Shown here: piece by piece, positions 45,346 through 54,858 of the stretch
Numbering within the stretch: position 1 is the first letter of the stretch
Layout of the letters: the number at the start of each line of letters is the position of its first letter
From: Streptomyces wedmorensis
GTDB taxonomy: Bacteria; Actinomycetota; Actinomycetes; Streptomycetales; Streptomycetaceae
Length of the DNA stretch: 64,000 nucleotides
Reading direction: 5' to 3'
Assembly (NCBI RefSeq): GCF_000716445.1
Contig: NZ_JNWK01000013.1
Coordinates: 1-64,000 of the forward strand
The notes under the pieces: generated by a model
Database searches by the model: none
Told to the model about the DNA's origin: nothing
The model's input: the letters and a program-made list of their open reading frames with translations, nothing else
Program-made: the position numbers and the translations under genes

Positions 45346-45789
45346 GCGGTCTGCGCGCCGCCGGCCTGGGTTGGTTCGTACCGCACCTCCGGATCCCGGG
45401 GTGCCGGGTGCGAAGCCGTCATTCGCGAGTTCCACGCTGCCGGGGTCTCGGGCGGGCGGCTGGCGGCGATCCGGCTTCCGGGGCGGCCCGGCGTCGACCG
45501 GCCGACGGCCAGAGGGACCGTTCTCCACGAAGCGGAGTGGCGTCGGTGCCCGACAGGTCGGTGACGCGTGCACGCACGTCGTCAGTGTGTGCGGAAGGGT
45601 TTCCCGCAGGGTTGATGGCTCATCAGGTAAGTCGGCATTCGGTCAGCGTGAGTCGCCGGGCGTTCCCAAGGGATTGACTGAACAAGCGTCGATGACGGCG
45701 GGAGAGCCCAGGTGGGGACCCGAATCGCCGGACCGGAGCGATGCTCCTCACAAACATCGGACGGGGACGTCGGTGTAAGGTTGAGCCCG
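45346..45789. other. Scrambled DNA in the second graveyard; nothing recognised
   Basis: About 440 bases. All frames give low-complexity Arg/Pro/Gly text with no ribosome-binding site. No RNA gene or terminator is evident. Confidence 0.35.
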
Positions 45790-45820
45790 CCCTTGACCTG
45801 CACAAAGCAGGCAGGGAGCC
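45790..45820 (+). repeat. Hairpin repeat, second copy (see 7263-7291)
   Basis: CCCTTGACCTGC, a short A-rich loop and GCAGGCAGGGAGCC match the copy at 7263-7291 with one substitution and one missing base in the loop. It precedes integrase relic B by only six bases. Confidence 0.6.
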
Positions 45821-45825
45821 GTCTC

Positions 45826-46182
45826 AGAGGAGTCCGATTCCGGGACGCGCTCGGCAAGCAGCGCGAAGAGTCCGGTTACGGCACTCAGGACGACGCGATC
45901 GAACGCCTCACGCAGCTCTACGCGGAGAAGAAGACCACTGCGCCGTCTGCGGCGGCGGCCCGCCGGGAGCTGGGGCAGCAGACGGTCGAGGAGTACGCGA
46001 AGCAGGGGCGTCCCCGGCAGCGCAGGATGACGGACTGCTCCACGGGGGAGCACGTCGACAGCTCGATGAACGTGCACATCGTCCCGCGCTTGGGAGCGCG
46101 GAAACCGAACTCGGTCACACCGATGGTGGTCGAACGCTTCCTGGACGAGATGGAGAACGACGGAGTCGGCCGGGGAAACCAA
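45826..46182 (+). pseudogene. Tyrosine-type integrase relic, N-terminal domain (copy B)
   Basis: About 119 residues survive: VRFRDALGKQREESGYGTQD, AAARRELGQQTVEEYAKQGR, VDSSMNVHIVPRLGARKPNS and VTPMVVERFLDEMENDGVGR. This is the Arm-binding and SAM-like core-binding region of an actinobacterial tyrosine recombinase. It breaks off at GRGNQ and the catalytic domain with R-H-x-x-R-Y residues is gone. It is more complete than copy A (7363-7485) and in the same orientation. Confidence 0.85.
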
Positions 46183-46237
46183 TGGCGCGCACCCCGGAAC
46201 GTGCGGTGGCCACCCACACGGGGCGTCAGGTGTCCTT

Positions 46238-46515
46238 GGTGCCCTTGCGTACCTGGACGGATTCGGCGATGTGACACGGACCGTTGAGGCGCTCAACGTC
46301 CACCCGAACACTCTGCGCTACCGGGTCCGCAAGGCGGTCGCCCTGAGTGGGATCAGCATCGACGACCCCGATCAGCGGCTCGTCGCCATGCTGCAGCTGC
46401 GCTTGGCCGTGAACGGCGAGCCCATCGCGAAGGCCCCCTTCCCGGCCGACATTCCGTTGCCCCGGCTCGGTGGACCGGTCGGTGGACAGCCGCTGCCCAT
46501 GACGGGGCCGACAAC
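46238..46515 (+). pseudogene. PucR/CdaR-type regulator, C-terminal HTH fragment
   Basis: The frame gives YLDGFGDVTRTVEALNVHPN, TLRYRVRKAVALSGISIDDP and DQRLVAMLQLRLA, the C-terminal PucR-type HTH (H-x-N-T-(L/V)-x-Y-R-(L/V)-x-(K/R)). Everything N-terminal is missing, and its left edge abuts the integrase relic region. A continuing open frame past 46515 overlaps the GH16 gene on the other strand and looks non-coding, so the true end is uncertain. Confidence 0.65.
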
Positions 46516-46521
46516 GACGAC

Positions 46522-46566
46522 GGCCGGCGCCGCGGTCGGTCGCACCGCCACAGTCCGGCGCCGGCC
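46522..46566. terminator. Hairpin terminator after the GH16 gene
   Basis: GGCCGGCGCC (46522-46531) and GGCGCCGGCC (46557-46566) are a perfect 10-base inverted repeat directly beyond the stop of the minus-strand GH16 gene. Confidence 0.65.
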
Positions 46567-46573
46567 GGTTCGT

Positions 46574-48022
46574 TCAGGAGCTGGGTACGGAGTCCTTGAA
46601 GACGGTCCCGGACGTGCGGAAGCCGGCGACCTTCGCCGCCACTTCGGCGGGGGTGAGGACTTGGTCCTTCACGTGGAGCATGTAGTCGACCTGCTCCTCG
46701 TAGGCGCGAGGGGTCGTGGAGGTCTGCCCGGCGAGGTCGATCAGCCACTGGTTGAAGTGGATCGACATGGGCCGCTCGGGCAGGTAGCGGGCCTCGTGCC
46801 GGGCGAACTCCTTGCCGTCGAGGTAGTAGACGAGTGTCGTTTCGTCGATGGTCAGGACGAGGTCGTGCCAGCCGGCCTGGCTCGTGCGGGCTTCCGTGTG
46901 CTGGTTGACCGCCTCCCAGGGGTCGGGGCGGAAGGTCTCCCAGGAGGTCGTGTAGAGGACGTTCGCCGTCTCGCCCCAGCCGCCGTTGGGGAGGTACTCG
47001 AAGTCGTACTCGGCGTAGTCGTCCGCCATCGGTGCGGTGAGGTCGTTGATGGTGAAGAAGCTCTGGACCAGGTGGTCACCGTCCGGGCCGCTGGTCGGGG
47101 TGTCCGCGAAGCGCACCCGGGCGGCGTAGGTGCCGTTCTTGAACTTCCGTGCAGCGGTGTGCACTTCGGTCTGCCGGGTCGACGTGCCGGATCCCGCGGT
47201 CGACGTGCGCAGCGTCATGACGGAGTTCGTGCCCTCTTTGGCGAAGGTGACGTTCTCGGGCGCCCAGGTCGCGTCGCCGACGCCGGGGCCGCCTCCGCCG
47301 GAGCGGATGGTCCAGCCGTGTGCGGTGATCGCAGGGTCGGTGTGACCGGTGTAGTCGAAGTCGTCGAAGAGGAGCCTCTGTTCGGCCGGGGGAGTGGTCG
47401 GGGCCGTGGGGGAGGGATCAGTGGGTGTCGGGGTCGGCGTCGGGGTTGACTCGTTGCCGGCCGGGGCGGTGCCCCAGACCTGGACTCCGCCGATGGTGGC
47501 GGTGACCTTGGCCCAGTTCCCGTACGTGGTCTGCGCGGGTCCGAACGAGTAGTCGTCGGACTGGTCGAGCGGTTGCCAATCGGAACGGTGGAAGCGCAGC
47601 TGTACGTCCCCGGTGTCGGCGCCCGGCGCCAGGGAGCCTGCCCCCGCCGTGAACCCGACCTCCAGGTACCGGTCCGCTGTGGCGGTGGGGGCGGTTGGTG
47701 TGCCGAACGTGCCCGTGAGGTGCGTACAGCCCTTTACGGCCCAGTCACAGGCGTAGGTGTACGAGGCGCCGGGGTCGGACTTGAAGTAGTAGCGCACCTT
47801 GACCTGGCTCAACGGGACGCTTGTCGTCCCGGTGTTGACCACGGTGAACCAGGGCGCCGCCTGGTCGCTGCCCGTGCCGCCGTGCCGGTATTGGACGGCG
47901 ATGCTCTCGTCCGCGGCGGCGGCAGGGAGGGCGGTCAGCGCGGTGGCGCCGAGGCCGATCGCCGCGGCGGCGGCGAGCGCGGTGCGCATGCCGGGCTTCC
48001 GGCGGTGCGTTCCGTTGCGCAT
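46574..48022 (-). CDS. Secreted CBM3-like plus GH16 family glycoside hydrolase
   Basis: The protein has 482 residues. It has a signal peptide (1-37), then a carbohydrate-binding module with CBM3 features (VQYRHGGTGSDQAAPWFTVV, LSQVKVRYYFKSDPGASYTY, residues 42-183), a Thr/Pro linker (TPTPTPTPTDPSPT) and a GH16 jelly-roll. The catalytic strand reads EYDFE (Glu338 nucleophile, Asp340, Glu342 acid/base). GH16 enzymes cut beta-1,3/1,4-glucans or marine galactans; a CBM3-type module suggests attachment to cellulose or chitin. The ATG has GAGG upstream. The gene is minus strand and followed by a hairpin. Confidence 0.87.
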   Translation of the reverse strand: MRNGTHRRKPGMRTALAAAAAIGLGATALTALPAAAADESIAVQYRHGGTGSDQAAPWFTVVNTGTTSVPLSQVKVRYYFKSDPGASYTYACDWAVKGCTHLTGTFGTPTAPTATADRYLEVGFTAGAGSLAPGADTGDVQLRFHRSDWQPLDQSDDYSFGPAQTTYGNWAKVTATIGGVQVWGTAPAGNESTPTPTPTPTDPSPTAPTTPPAEQRLLFDDFDYTGHTDPAITAHGWTIRSGGGGPGVGDATWAPENVTFAKEGTNSVMTLRTSTAGSGTSTRQTEVHTAARKFKNGTYAARVRFADTPTSGPDGDHLVQSFFTINDLTAPMADDYAEYDFEYLPNGGWGETANVLYTTSWETFRPDPWEAVNQHTEARTSQAGWHDLVLTIDETTLVYYLDGKEFARHEARYLPERPMSIHFNQWLIDLAGQTSTTPRAYEEQVDYMLHVKDQVLTPAEVAAKVAGFRTSGTVFKDSVPSS

Positions 48023-48153
48023 GGGGGTTCCTCTCGGGGAGGTGATGGGGGGAAGGCAGCACGGTGCCGCGGGCGAAGTCCGATGCTTCAACACCCGTGT
48101 GGGGAAAGGCTGATCATGCGCCGAGGAGAAGTTGGCATAGACCAATGTCGACG

Positions 48154-49089
48154 TCAACCCCGGGCACTGGAAGGTCGCTGGGGGCCGCGTCGGCTCCGCA
48201 GGGCGGTGCAGATGGCGGTGCGTGCCGCTCTGCCTTCGGGGATCGGCAGGAGGGGGTAGACGTGCAGCATCTCCGGCGCCTCGTGGAAGTCCAGCTCGAC
48301 GCCCGCGGCCGTGGCGCGGGCGGCCAGCCGCCGGGCGTCGGCGTTGACGATGTCGCGGGTTCCGCTGAACAGCGTGATCGGGTTCAACCCCGTCAAGTCG
48401 GCGAGGAGGGGGCTGACATGAGGGTGGTCGGCGGGGAGCGCGCCGCGGTAGAGGTCCCCGGCGTAGCGTGCGCCGGGGACGGCGAGCCAGGGGTCGCGTT
48501 CTTCGAGCAGTGCGATGCGCGGGTCGGTCAGGCTGATGTCCAGCCACGGGGAGATGAGGATGGTGCGGGCGGGTGCGGGCAGTCCTCGGTCCCGCAGGTG
48601 GACGGCGACGGCGAGGGCCATGCCGCCGCCGGCGGAGTCTCCGATGAGAGTGACGGCTGTGGTGGCCGCGTCGTCGAGGAGTTGGGTGGCCAGGTCGGTG
48701 ACGGCCGGCACCACCTCGGCTGCGGTCGCCAGGGGAGCCAGGGGGTAGATCGGCACCGTGACCTGGGTGCCGGTCTCGGCGGCCACGTGGGCGATCAGCT
48801 TCCAGTGCTGGGGCGCTATCTCGTTGATGTACGCGCCGCCGTGCAGATAGATGGCCCGCCGTCGGGGGTCGAGAGTGCCGCGCGGGGTGACCTCGTAGAC
48901 GGGCCATCCGGCCACCCGGCGTACGGCGAGGTCGACCGTGCGCCCCAGTCCGGCCGGAGGCGCGTACCCGGTCGGCCGCAGGGAACGGGTGAGGACCTGT
49001 TCGCGGACGGCTTCCGCCGAGCTGAACACTTTCTTGGCCCCACGGAGCCGCACCATGGTCGGCATCGCTCTGCTGGTCAGGCTCGGCAC
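48154..49089 (-). CDS. Alpha/beta hydrolase, HSL-type esterase
   Basis: The 311-residue protein has the hormone-sensitive-lipase oxyanion motif YLHGGAYINE, the nucleophile elbow GDSAGGG, the late Asp in FSGTRDIVNADA and the catalytic His in EMLHVYP. It has no signal peptide. The short N-terminal region with VFSSAEAVREQVLTRSLRP is typical of actinobacterial steryl/acyl esterases. GTG 49089 has GGAG seven bases upstream. It lies between the GH16 gene and an MHS transporter, all minus strand; the substrate is unknown. Confidence 0.88.
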   Translation of the reverse strand: MPSLTSRAMPTMVRLRGAKKVFSSAEAVREQVLTRSLRPTGYAPPAGLGRTVDLAVRRVAGWPVYEVTPRGTLDPRRRAIYLHGGAYINEIAPQHWKLIAHVAAETGTQVTVPIYPLAPLATAAEVVPAVTDLATQLLDDAATTAVTLIGDSAGGGMALAVAVHLRDRGLPAPARTILISPWLDISLTDPRIALLEERDPWLAVPGARYAGDLYRGALPADHPHVSPLLADLTGLNPITLFSGTRDIVNADARRLAARATAAGVELDFHEAPEMLHVYPLLPIPEGRAARTAICTALRSRRGPQRPSSARG

Positions 49090-49126
49090 GGTACGGCTCC
49101 GTTCCCACAGTCCGTGTTCTTCGGTG

Positions 49127-50467
49127 TCACGTCAGGTCGGTGTTCTTCGTCTCGGGCATCCGGTGCACCACGGCCAGAGCGAGGAGCAGCAGGACCACCG
49201 TGTAGCCGAGGAAGAGGTCGCCCTGCCCGTTGCTGGTCAGCCACGTCTGAAGATACGGGGCGCTGCCGCCGCAGACGGCCACGGCGATCGCGTACGGGAA
49301 GCCCACACCCGTCGTGCGCAGCCGGGTGGGGAACATCTCCGCGAACACCGCGGGGGTGATCGCCGCGCCGGCGGACATGAAGAGCATGGCCGTCGTCATC
49401 GACACGGCCAGCTGCCACACCTGGTCCTGGATGAACCAGTTCAGCGGGAAGGCCAGGACGGCTCCGCCGATGTACGAGCCGTACAGGACGGGCTTGCGTC
49501 CGACGCGGTCGGACAGGGCGCCGAACAGGGGCAGCGTCACGAGGAAGACGAGGTTGGCGAGGACCCCCGCCCACAGCGCGGAGGAGGCATCGATGCCCTT
49601 GAGGGAGATGGCCTGGGCGGGGGCGGAGACGGCCCAGGTGTAGTAGACGACCGTGCCGCCCAGGGTGAGGCCGATCACCCGCAGGCACGCCGCCCGGTTC
49701 TCCCAGAAGCCGCGCCACACGGAGGTGCGCGGTTCGTGGTCCGGTGTGTCGGCCTGCTTCTCGAAGGCTTCGGTCTCCTCCATGCGGAGCCGCATGATCA
49801 GCGCGTACAGACCGAGGAGTCCACCGACGACGAAGGGCACCCGCCAGCCCCACGCGTGCAGCTGATCCTCGCTCAGGAATGAGGCCAGGACCGCCGCGAG
49901 CACGGTGGCGACCATGATGCCGCAGGTGCCGGATATGTAGATCAGGCTCGACCAGAGCCCTCGCCGTTCGCGGGGGGCCATCTCCGCCACGTACGTCTGG
50001 GCCGCGGGAAGCTCCCCGCCGTGGGCCAGGCCCTGGACGAGCCGCGCGAACACCAGCAGGGCCGAGGCTCCCACGCCGATCGTGGCGTACGTCGGCGCGA
50101 GGCCGATCAGCAGGCTTCCGGCGGCCGCCAGCGCGATGGAGCCGACCATCGCCGCACGCCGCCCCCTGCGGTCGCTGAGCCGGCCGAAGACAAGCCCACC
50201 CAGGGGACGCATGAGGAAGCCCACGGCGAAGATCGCCAGAGTGCTCAGCAGGGCCGAGGTCGGATCGGCGGAGGGGAAGAACTGCGAGGCGAAGAACGGG
50301 GTGAAGATCGCGTAGACGTTCCAGTCGTACCACTCCAGCGCGTTTCCCACGCCGGTGCCGATGACGGTGCGCAGCCGGGACGGGGCGGGTGTGCTCCTGG
50401 TCGTGGCGCTCGTGATCGAGGCGTCGGACGCGGCGGATCTGGTGGCCGGGGATGCGGGGTCGGGCAC
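49127..50467 (-). CDS. MFS transporter, metabolite:H+ symporter (MHS) type
   Basis: The 446-residue membrane protein has about 12 helices. The start GVGNALEWYDWNVYAIFTPF is the G-N-x-x-E-(W/F)-Y-D signature of the MHS family (KgtP, ShiA, ProP relatives), and GRLSDRRGRRAAMVGSIALA is the loop-2 motif. RLVQGLAHGGELPAAQTYV is also typical. It imports a carboxylate with protons. AGGAG precedes the GTG start. It is next to the M20D amidohydrolase gene with the same orientation, so the pair may take up and cleave an N-acylated acid. Confidence 0.9.
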   Translation of the reverse strand: MPDPASPATRSAASDASITSATTRSTPAPSRLRTVIGTGVGNALEWYDWNVYAIFTPFFASQFFPSADPTSALLSTLAIFAVGFLMRPLGGLVFGRLSDRRGRRAAMVGSIALAAAGSLLIGLAPTYATIGVGASALLVFARLVQGLAHGGELPAAQTYVAEMAPRERRGLWSSLIYISGTCGIMVATVLAAVLASFLSEDQLHAWGWRVPFVVGGLLGLYALIMRLRMEETEAFEKQADTPDHEPRTSVWRGFWENRAACLRVIGLTLGGTVVYYTWAVSAPAQAISLKGIDASSALWAGVLANLVFLVTLPLFGALSDRVGRKPVLYGSYIGGAVLAFPLNWFIQDQVWQLAVSMTTAMLFMSAGAAITPAVFAEMFPTRLRTTGVGFPYAIAVAVCGGSAPYLQTWLTSNGQGDLFLGYTVVLLLLALAVVHRMPETKNTDLT

Positions 50468-50536
50468 GGGGTTCTCCTGGGGGACGAGAAGCAGTCTGGA
50501 AGGGCTGCGTCCGGGGGTGTTGCGGGTGTGGGGCGG

Positions 50537-51754
50537 TCAGACGGTCGGGACGGGGGCGAGCTTCGCCCGTGCCAGGCGCCGAAGGGCGAGTTCGGCGTAG
50601 AGCGCGGCTCCGTCCCCGAGCACGCTGTCGTCGAAGACGGCCAGGGGAGAGTGGTTGTACGGGGCTTGCTGGAGGTCCCGGTCCGGCGGGCAGGCGCCCA
50701 GGACCACGAACGCGCCGGGGACCTCGTCGAGCACCCGGGAGAAGTCCTCCGAGCCGGTGGCCGGGCGAGGCGCCCACGCGAAACGTTCCTCTCCGTGCAC
50801 CTCCGCCACCACGTCGGCGACGAACTCGGCCTCGGCCGGGTCGTTGACGGTGAGGGGGTACTGCTCGACGAAGTCCACCTCGACGTCGAGGCCGTGGGCG
50901 GCCGCGATACCCCGGCACAGCTGCACGGCGCCGTCCTTGATCCGGCCGTGCGACGAGGCGGAGAACGACCGTACGGTCGCCGTGAACCGGGCCTCGTCGG
51001 GGATGACGTTGGCGGCCGTGCCCGCGTGGAAGGCGCCCACGGTCAGCACCACGGGGTCGAACGGGTCGAACCTGCGGCTGATGAACGTCTGCAGCGCGGT
51101 GACCATCTCGCACGCCGCCGGTACGGGGTCATTGGCCAGGTGCGGCATCGAACCGTGACCACCCGCACCACGTACGGTCACACGAAGACTGTCGGACGAG
51201 GCCAGGACCGGGCCCCGACGACTCGCGAACAGCCCGCTCGGGTAGCCCGCCGACGTCACGTGCAGGGCGTAGGCGGCCACCGGCCGCTCACCGGAGGCGT
51301 CCAGGACCCCCTCGCCCAGCATGTGGCCGGCCCCGTCCTGCCCCTCCTCGCCAGGCTGGAACATGAAGACCACATCGCCGGCGAGCTCGTCCCGGCGAGC
51401 GGAGAGCAGCTGGGCCGCGCCGGCGAGCATGGACGTGTGCAGGTCGTGACCGCACGCGTGCATCACACCCTCCGTGCGGGAGACGTACGTGAGATCCGCG
51501 CGTTCCGTGACGGGCAGCGCGTCCATGTCTGCTCGCAGGAGCACCGTGGGACCGGGCCGCGAGCCCCGCAGGACCGCGGTGACGGAGGTCAGCCGGTTCC
51601 CCGTGGTGACCTCCAACGGCAGCCCGTCCAGGGCGGCCAGGACCTTGTCCCGCGTACGCGGCAACTCCAGTCCCAGCTCGGGCTCGGCGTGCAGCGCCCG
51701 CCGCAGGCGAACCAGATCGCCCTGCACACTCCGTGCGTCCTCGCGCACCGACAC
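50537..51754 (-). CDS. M20D family amidohydrolase (hippurate/N-acyl-amino-acid hydrolase-like)
   Basis: The 405-residue enzyme has LRRALHAEPELGLELPRTRD, DMDALPVTE, the metal-binding GVMHACGHDLHTSML and QPGEEGQDGAGHML, and the lid motif GAGGHGSMPHLANDPV. These are signatures of M20D hydrolases that cleave N-acyl or N-carbamoyl amino acids (hippurate, IAA-amino acids). The GTG start is preceded by GGGGACGAGG. It is divergent from an Lrp-type regulator at 101 bases, and downstream on the same strand is the MHS transporter. The three form a plausible small catabolic unit. Confidence 0.9.
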   Translation of the reverse strand: MSVREDARSVQGDLVRLRRALHAEPELGLELPRTRDKVLAALDGLPLEVTTGNRLTSVTAVLRGSRPGPTVLLRADMDALPVTERADLTYVSRTEGVMHACGHDLHTSMLAGAAQLLSARRDELAGDVVFMFQPGEEGQDGAGHMLGEGVLDASGERPVAAYALHVTSAGYPSGLFASRRGPVLASSDSLRVTVRGAGGHGSMPHLANDPVPAACEMVTALQTFISRRFDPFDPVVLTVGAFHAGTAANVIPDEARFTATVRSFSASSHGRIKDGAVQLCRGIAAAHGLDVEVDFVEQYPLTVNDPAEAEFVADVVAEVHGEERFAWAPRPATGSEDFSRVLDEVPGAFVVLGACPPDRDLQQAPYNHSPLAVFDDSVLGDGAALYAELALRRLARAKLAPVPTV

Positions 51755-51855
51755 CCTCGTCCCCTTTCACTGACGTTCACCTAGCTGTCGCTCGGTTGCC
51801 AGTGATGATGGATACTCGGCACCCACACTCATCAGAAACGCAGGATCTTTTTCCC

Positions 51856-52896
51856 ATGGCTGATCGTTTGCAGGAATCTGCGCCCTTGGACGAACTCGAC
51901 CTCAGCCTGGTCAACACCCTGCAGATCGACCCCCGAGCCCCCTGGTCGCGCATCGGACGGGCACTCGACCTCGACCCCGTCACCGTGGCCCGCCGCTGGT
52001 CCCGGCTGACAGAGACGGGCGTCGCGTGGATCACGGCACAGCCCGGGCGCGCTCAGATCTCCCAGGGCTGCCTGGCCTTCGTCGAAGTGGACTGCCAGGC
52101 CGGCCGTGCCCTCGAAGTCGCCAACACCCTTGCGCAGTGGCCGCACGTCCTGACCGTGGAGCACACCAGCGGCGGCAGGGACCTGCTGCTCACGGTGTCG
52201 ACGCCCACGCTTCCGGCCCTCTCCTGCTACCTGCTCGAACGCCTCGGGGCACTCCCGGGAATCAGCGCCACCCGCACCCAGCTCGGCACGCATGTCTTCA
52301 CGCACGCCACCGACTGGCGCTTGCGTGCCCTCGATCCCCGCCAGCGGGCGCACATCACCGCCGAGCGGCCGACCCGGTCGCCATCGACGCCCCAGACGCT
52401 CACCGCGAGGGACCGACTCCTCATCGTGCGCCTCGGGGCCGACGGACGTACGTCGCTCACGGACCTCGCGGAGGAGCTGGGCGTCGGGATCACCACCGTA
52501 CGCAAGCGTCTCGGCCTTCTCGTCGCCAACGAGGACTTGGAGTTGCGCTGCGAAGTGGCTCAACCCCTGTGCGGCTGGCCGATCTCCACCTCGATCTGGG
52601 CCCAGGCCGAGATCGATGACCGCGACGCCTTGAACAGACTGCTTGCCGCCGTCCCCGAGATCCGGGCGTGCATCGGCCTTGCCGGGGGCGCGGCGAACCT
52701 CCTCATCAGCGTCTGGCTCCGTTCTCTCCCCGACATCCGCGGCCTCGAAGCCCGCCTCGCCGGCGCACTGCCTCAGCTGAAGGTGCTCGACCAAGCGGTC
52801 TCGCTGCGCTTCGTCAAGCGCATGGGCCGCATCCTCGATCCGGCCGGCCGCAGCGTGAGCACCGTCCCCATGGACATCTGGTCCGATCCTTCCTGA
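51856..52896 (+). CDS. Lrp/AsnC family regulator, duplicated form
   Basis: The 346-residue protein has two Lrp units: an HTH near residue 10 (PLDELDLSLVNTLQIDPRAP, VTVARRWSRLTETGV) with an AsnC ligand domain, and a second HTH near 190 (LTDLAEELGVGITTVRKRLG) with another ligand domain. Twin-unit AsnC proteins are common in Streptomyces. It is divergent from the M20D amidohydrolase and likely controls that gene and the MHS transporter in response to an amino acid or acyl-amino acid. ATG 51856 has AGGAT nine bases upstream. Confidence 0.88.
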   Translation: MADRLQESAPLDELDLSLVNTLQIDPRAPWSRIGRALDLDPVTVARRWSRLTETGVAWITAQPGRAQISQGCLAFVEVDCQAGRALEVANTLAQWPHVLTVEHTSGGRDLLLTVSTPTLPALSCYLLERLGALPGISATRTQLGTHVFTHATDWRLRALDPRQRAHITAERPTRSPSTPQTLTARDRLLIVRLGADGRTSLTDLAEELGVGITTVRKRLGLLVANEDLELRCEVAQPLCGWPISTSIWAQAEIDDRDALNRLLAAVPEIRACIGLAGGAANLLISVWLRSLPDIRGLEARLAGALPQLKVLDQAVSLRFVKRMGRILDPAGRSVSTVPMDIWSDPS

Positions 52897-52944
52897 AGCG
52901 TCGGATCAGGCGTGTACTCGGCAGTCGCGGACGGCCAGGTTGAA

Positions 52945-54191
52945 CTATCCGGCCAGAGCCGCCTGTCGCCGGCTCTCGAGGGCCTGCTGGACGCGGGCTA
53001 CGTCGGCGGCGTAGGTGCGGTAGAGAAGGGTGAGGAAGGCGCCGTTGACGGTCATGAGGCCGACGAGGACCCACAGGAACACCGAGCGCAGTCCGAAGGC
53101 GTCGCCGAGGAAGCCGGCTCCGGGGCTGAACGCGGCGATGGCGACGGCCTCGAAGACGCTGAGGTAGATGGCGAAGGCCGCGCCGCGGAGCTCGGGAAGG
53201 GTCACGGCCATGATCATGGGCCGGTTGACCACCGGGTTGACGCCCTGGGTGAGGCCCATGAGGGCGAAGAAGACGGCGAACAGGCCGATTCCGCCCCAGT
53301 CGATCTGGGTGCCGAAGTAGGCGATGACCGCGAAGGCGAACTGGGCGGTCTGGAGGATGGCCACGGGCCCGTTGCGCAGGTTGCGGCGGACGGTCCAGCC
53401 GGTGAGGAAGCCGCCGAGCAGGGTGCCGGTGAAGAAGCCGATGCCCATGGGGAAGAGGATGGCGGAGGCGACCTGGGTGCTGAATCCGTAGACGTCCACG
53501 AGGAAGATCACGCCGAACGCCGCGGCGAGGAGATGTCCGGACAGGAGTCGGGAGACGAGCAGGATCACGGGGCTCGGGATCCGGAGGAGTGCGGTCACCT
53601 GCTTCATGGTGACCTGGGCGTGCGCCTCGCGGGTCTGTCGGTCGAGGCCGGCGAGCTGCTGCTCGGACGCGCCTCTGCCCGGGTCGCGCATCCGGATCGA
53701 CAGGGCGACGCCGCAAAGGACGTTGAGGGCGCCGATGCTCCACAGGCCCCAGCGCCAGCCGTCGTCGAACGCGGCGAGCTGTCCCTTCAGGGTGGCGAAG
53801 AGGGAGGCGACGAGGTTGATGGCGCCGTACAGCATCTCCGACGGCGCGGCCCCGGGACTCGCTGTCGAAGAGGTCACCCAGGATTTCCGTGGTGACGGGA
53901 CCGGAGGCGGCGTACCCGGCGGCGAGGATGGTGATCAGGACGAGGAGTTGGGTGAAGTTCTGGGCGAAGCCGGCGGCTATGCCCCACACTGCCCAGAATC
54001 CGGTGGCCGGGACGAGGACGCCCTTGCGGGACCAGCGCTGGGCGACCCACACCCAGAACGGGCCGGCGAACACGCCGACGATCCGGCCCGCGGCGGTCAG
54101 GACGCCGAGGGCGCCGAGAGACTCCGAGCGAGTGACGGATCACCGGGAAGAGCCCGCTGATCAGACTCGCCTCGGTGTTCTCGACGAGCAT
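52945..54191 (-). pseudogene. MFS transporter pseudogene with two frameshifts
   Basis: Three frames in turn spell one MFS protein: LVENTEASLISGLFPVIRHS, then VFAGPFWVWVAQRWSRKGVL to ILGDLFDSESRG, then SEMLYGAINLVASLFATLKG through to the C-terminus at 52945. The expected junction texts indicate a two-base loss near 54115 and another near 53860. The N-terminal first helix also seems missing, as an IS630 relic adjoins the 5' end. Relatives are 12-helix drug or metabolite exporters. An error in assembly is less likely because a dead transposase lies alongside. Confidence 0.82.
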
Positions 54192-54220
54192 GGTGTCGCC
54201 GAGCTCCCGACCGCGGTCCT

Positions 54221-54616
54221 CGGCTGTGCTTCCACCTCAAGCCCGGCAGCTACGACACCCTCGGGCTCATCGAGGTCCTGGAGCAGATGAAGGCGTTTTA
54301 CGACGGCGAGCGGGTGGTCCTGGTCTGGGACGGACTGTCCGCCCACTGGAGCCGGGTGATGCGGGCCTGGCTCGCCGAGCAGGACCGGCTCACCCTGGAG
54401 CGATTACTCGCCTACGCGCCCGAGCTCAACCCGGTGGAACTGCTGTGGTCCTCGCTCAAGAAACGCGAGCTCGCCAGCCTTGCCGGCGACCACCTCGCGG
54501 ACGTCGCCGACGCCACCGAACAGGGCATCCACCGCATCAACGACAACCCTCAACTGCCCTGGTCCTTCCTCGCCCACACAGGCCTCACTCTCCACCCACC
54601 CACCCCACAGAACTAA
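54221..54616 (+). pseudogene. IS630 family transposase, C-terminal relic
   Basis: The frame gives CFHLKPGSYDTLGLIEVLEQ, ERVVLVWDGLSAHWSRVMRA and LAYAPELNPVELLWSSLKKR. The LVWDGLSAH and YAPELNPVE-x-x-W-x-x-L-K motifs carry the second Asp and the Glu of the IS630 DDE catalytic triad. The N-terminal HTH and first Asp are missing. Its left edge abuts the broken MFS gene. Confidence 0.85.
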
Positions 54617-54858
54617 CGAAAAGATCAGTAGTGGTCTGCGTCGTACGTCCTTCGGGGGTTGACTTCGAAGCTGGGCGTCGGCGGGCTTGTGGCCAGGTGA
54701 CGGGGTGGATCTGGCGTGCGACGCCGAGGGCATTCTCGGGGTGCCGATGGGAATGCCGGCGTACAGGAGGCGTCTGATCGGGGCAGGCTGGCTCGCCCGG
54801 GCCCGCCTTGTCCCGGTCGCGCCTGGGGCGAGGCGACGGAGGGATGTGGCGTCAGGGG
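54617..54858. other. Gap after the IS630 relic; nothing recognised
   Basis: About 240 bases. Frames on both strands are open in part but show no family similarity; this may be further debris of the same insertion. Confidence 0.3.

Noticed and set aside
46574..49108. Single 844-codon minus-strand protein joining GH16 with an N-terminal extension
   Set aside because: The extension is the wrong-frame shadow of the alpha/beta hydrolase gene; a clear signal peptide and ribosome-binding site mark the GH16 start at 48022.
54617..54858. Short shared string near 54625 and 58507 (GATCAGTAGT)
   Set aside because: Ten bases with diverging flanks is too short to call a repeat or att site.
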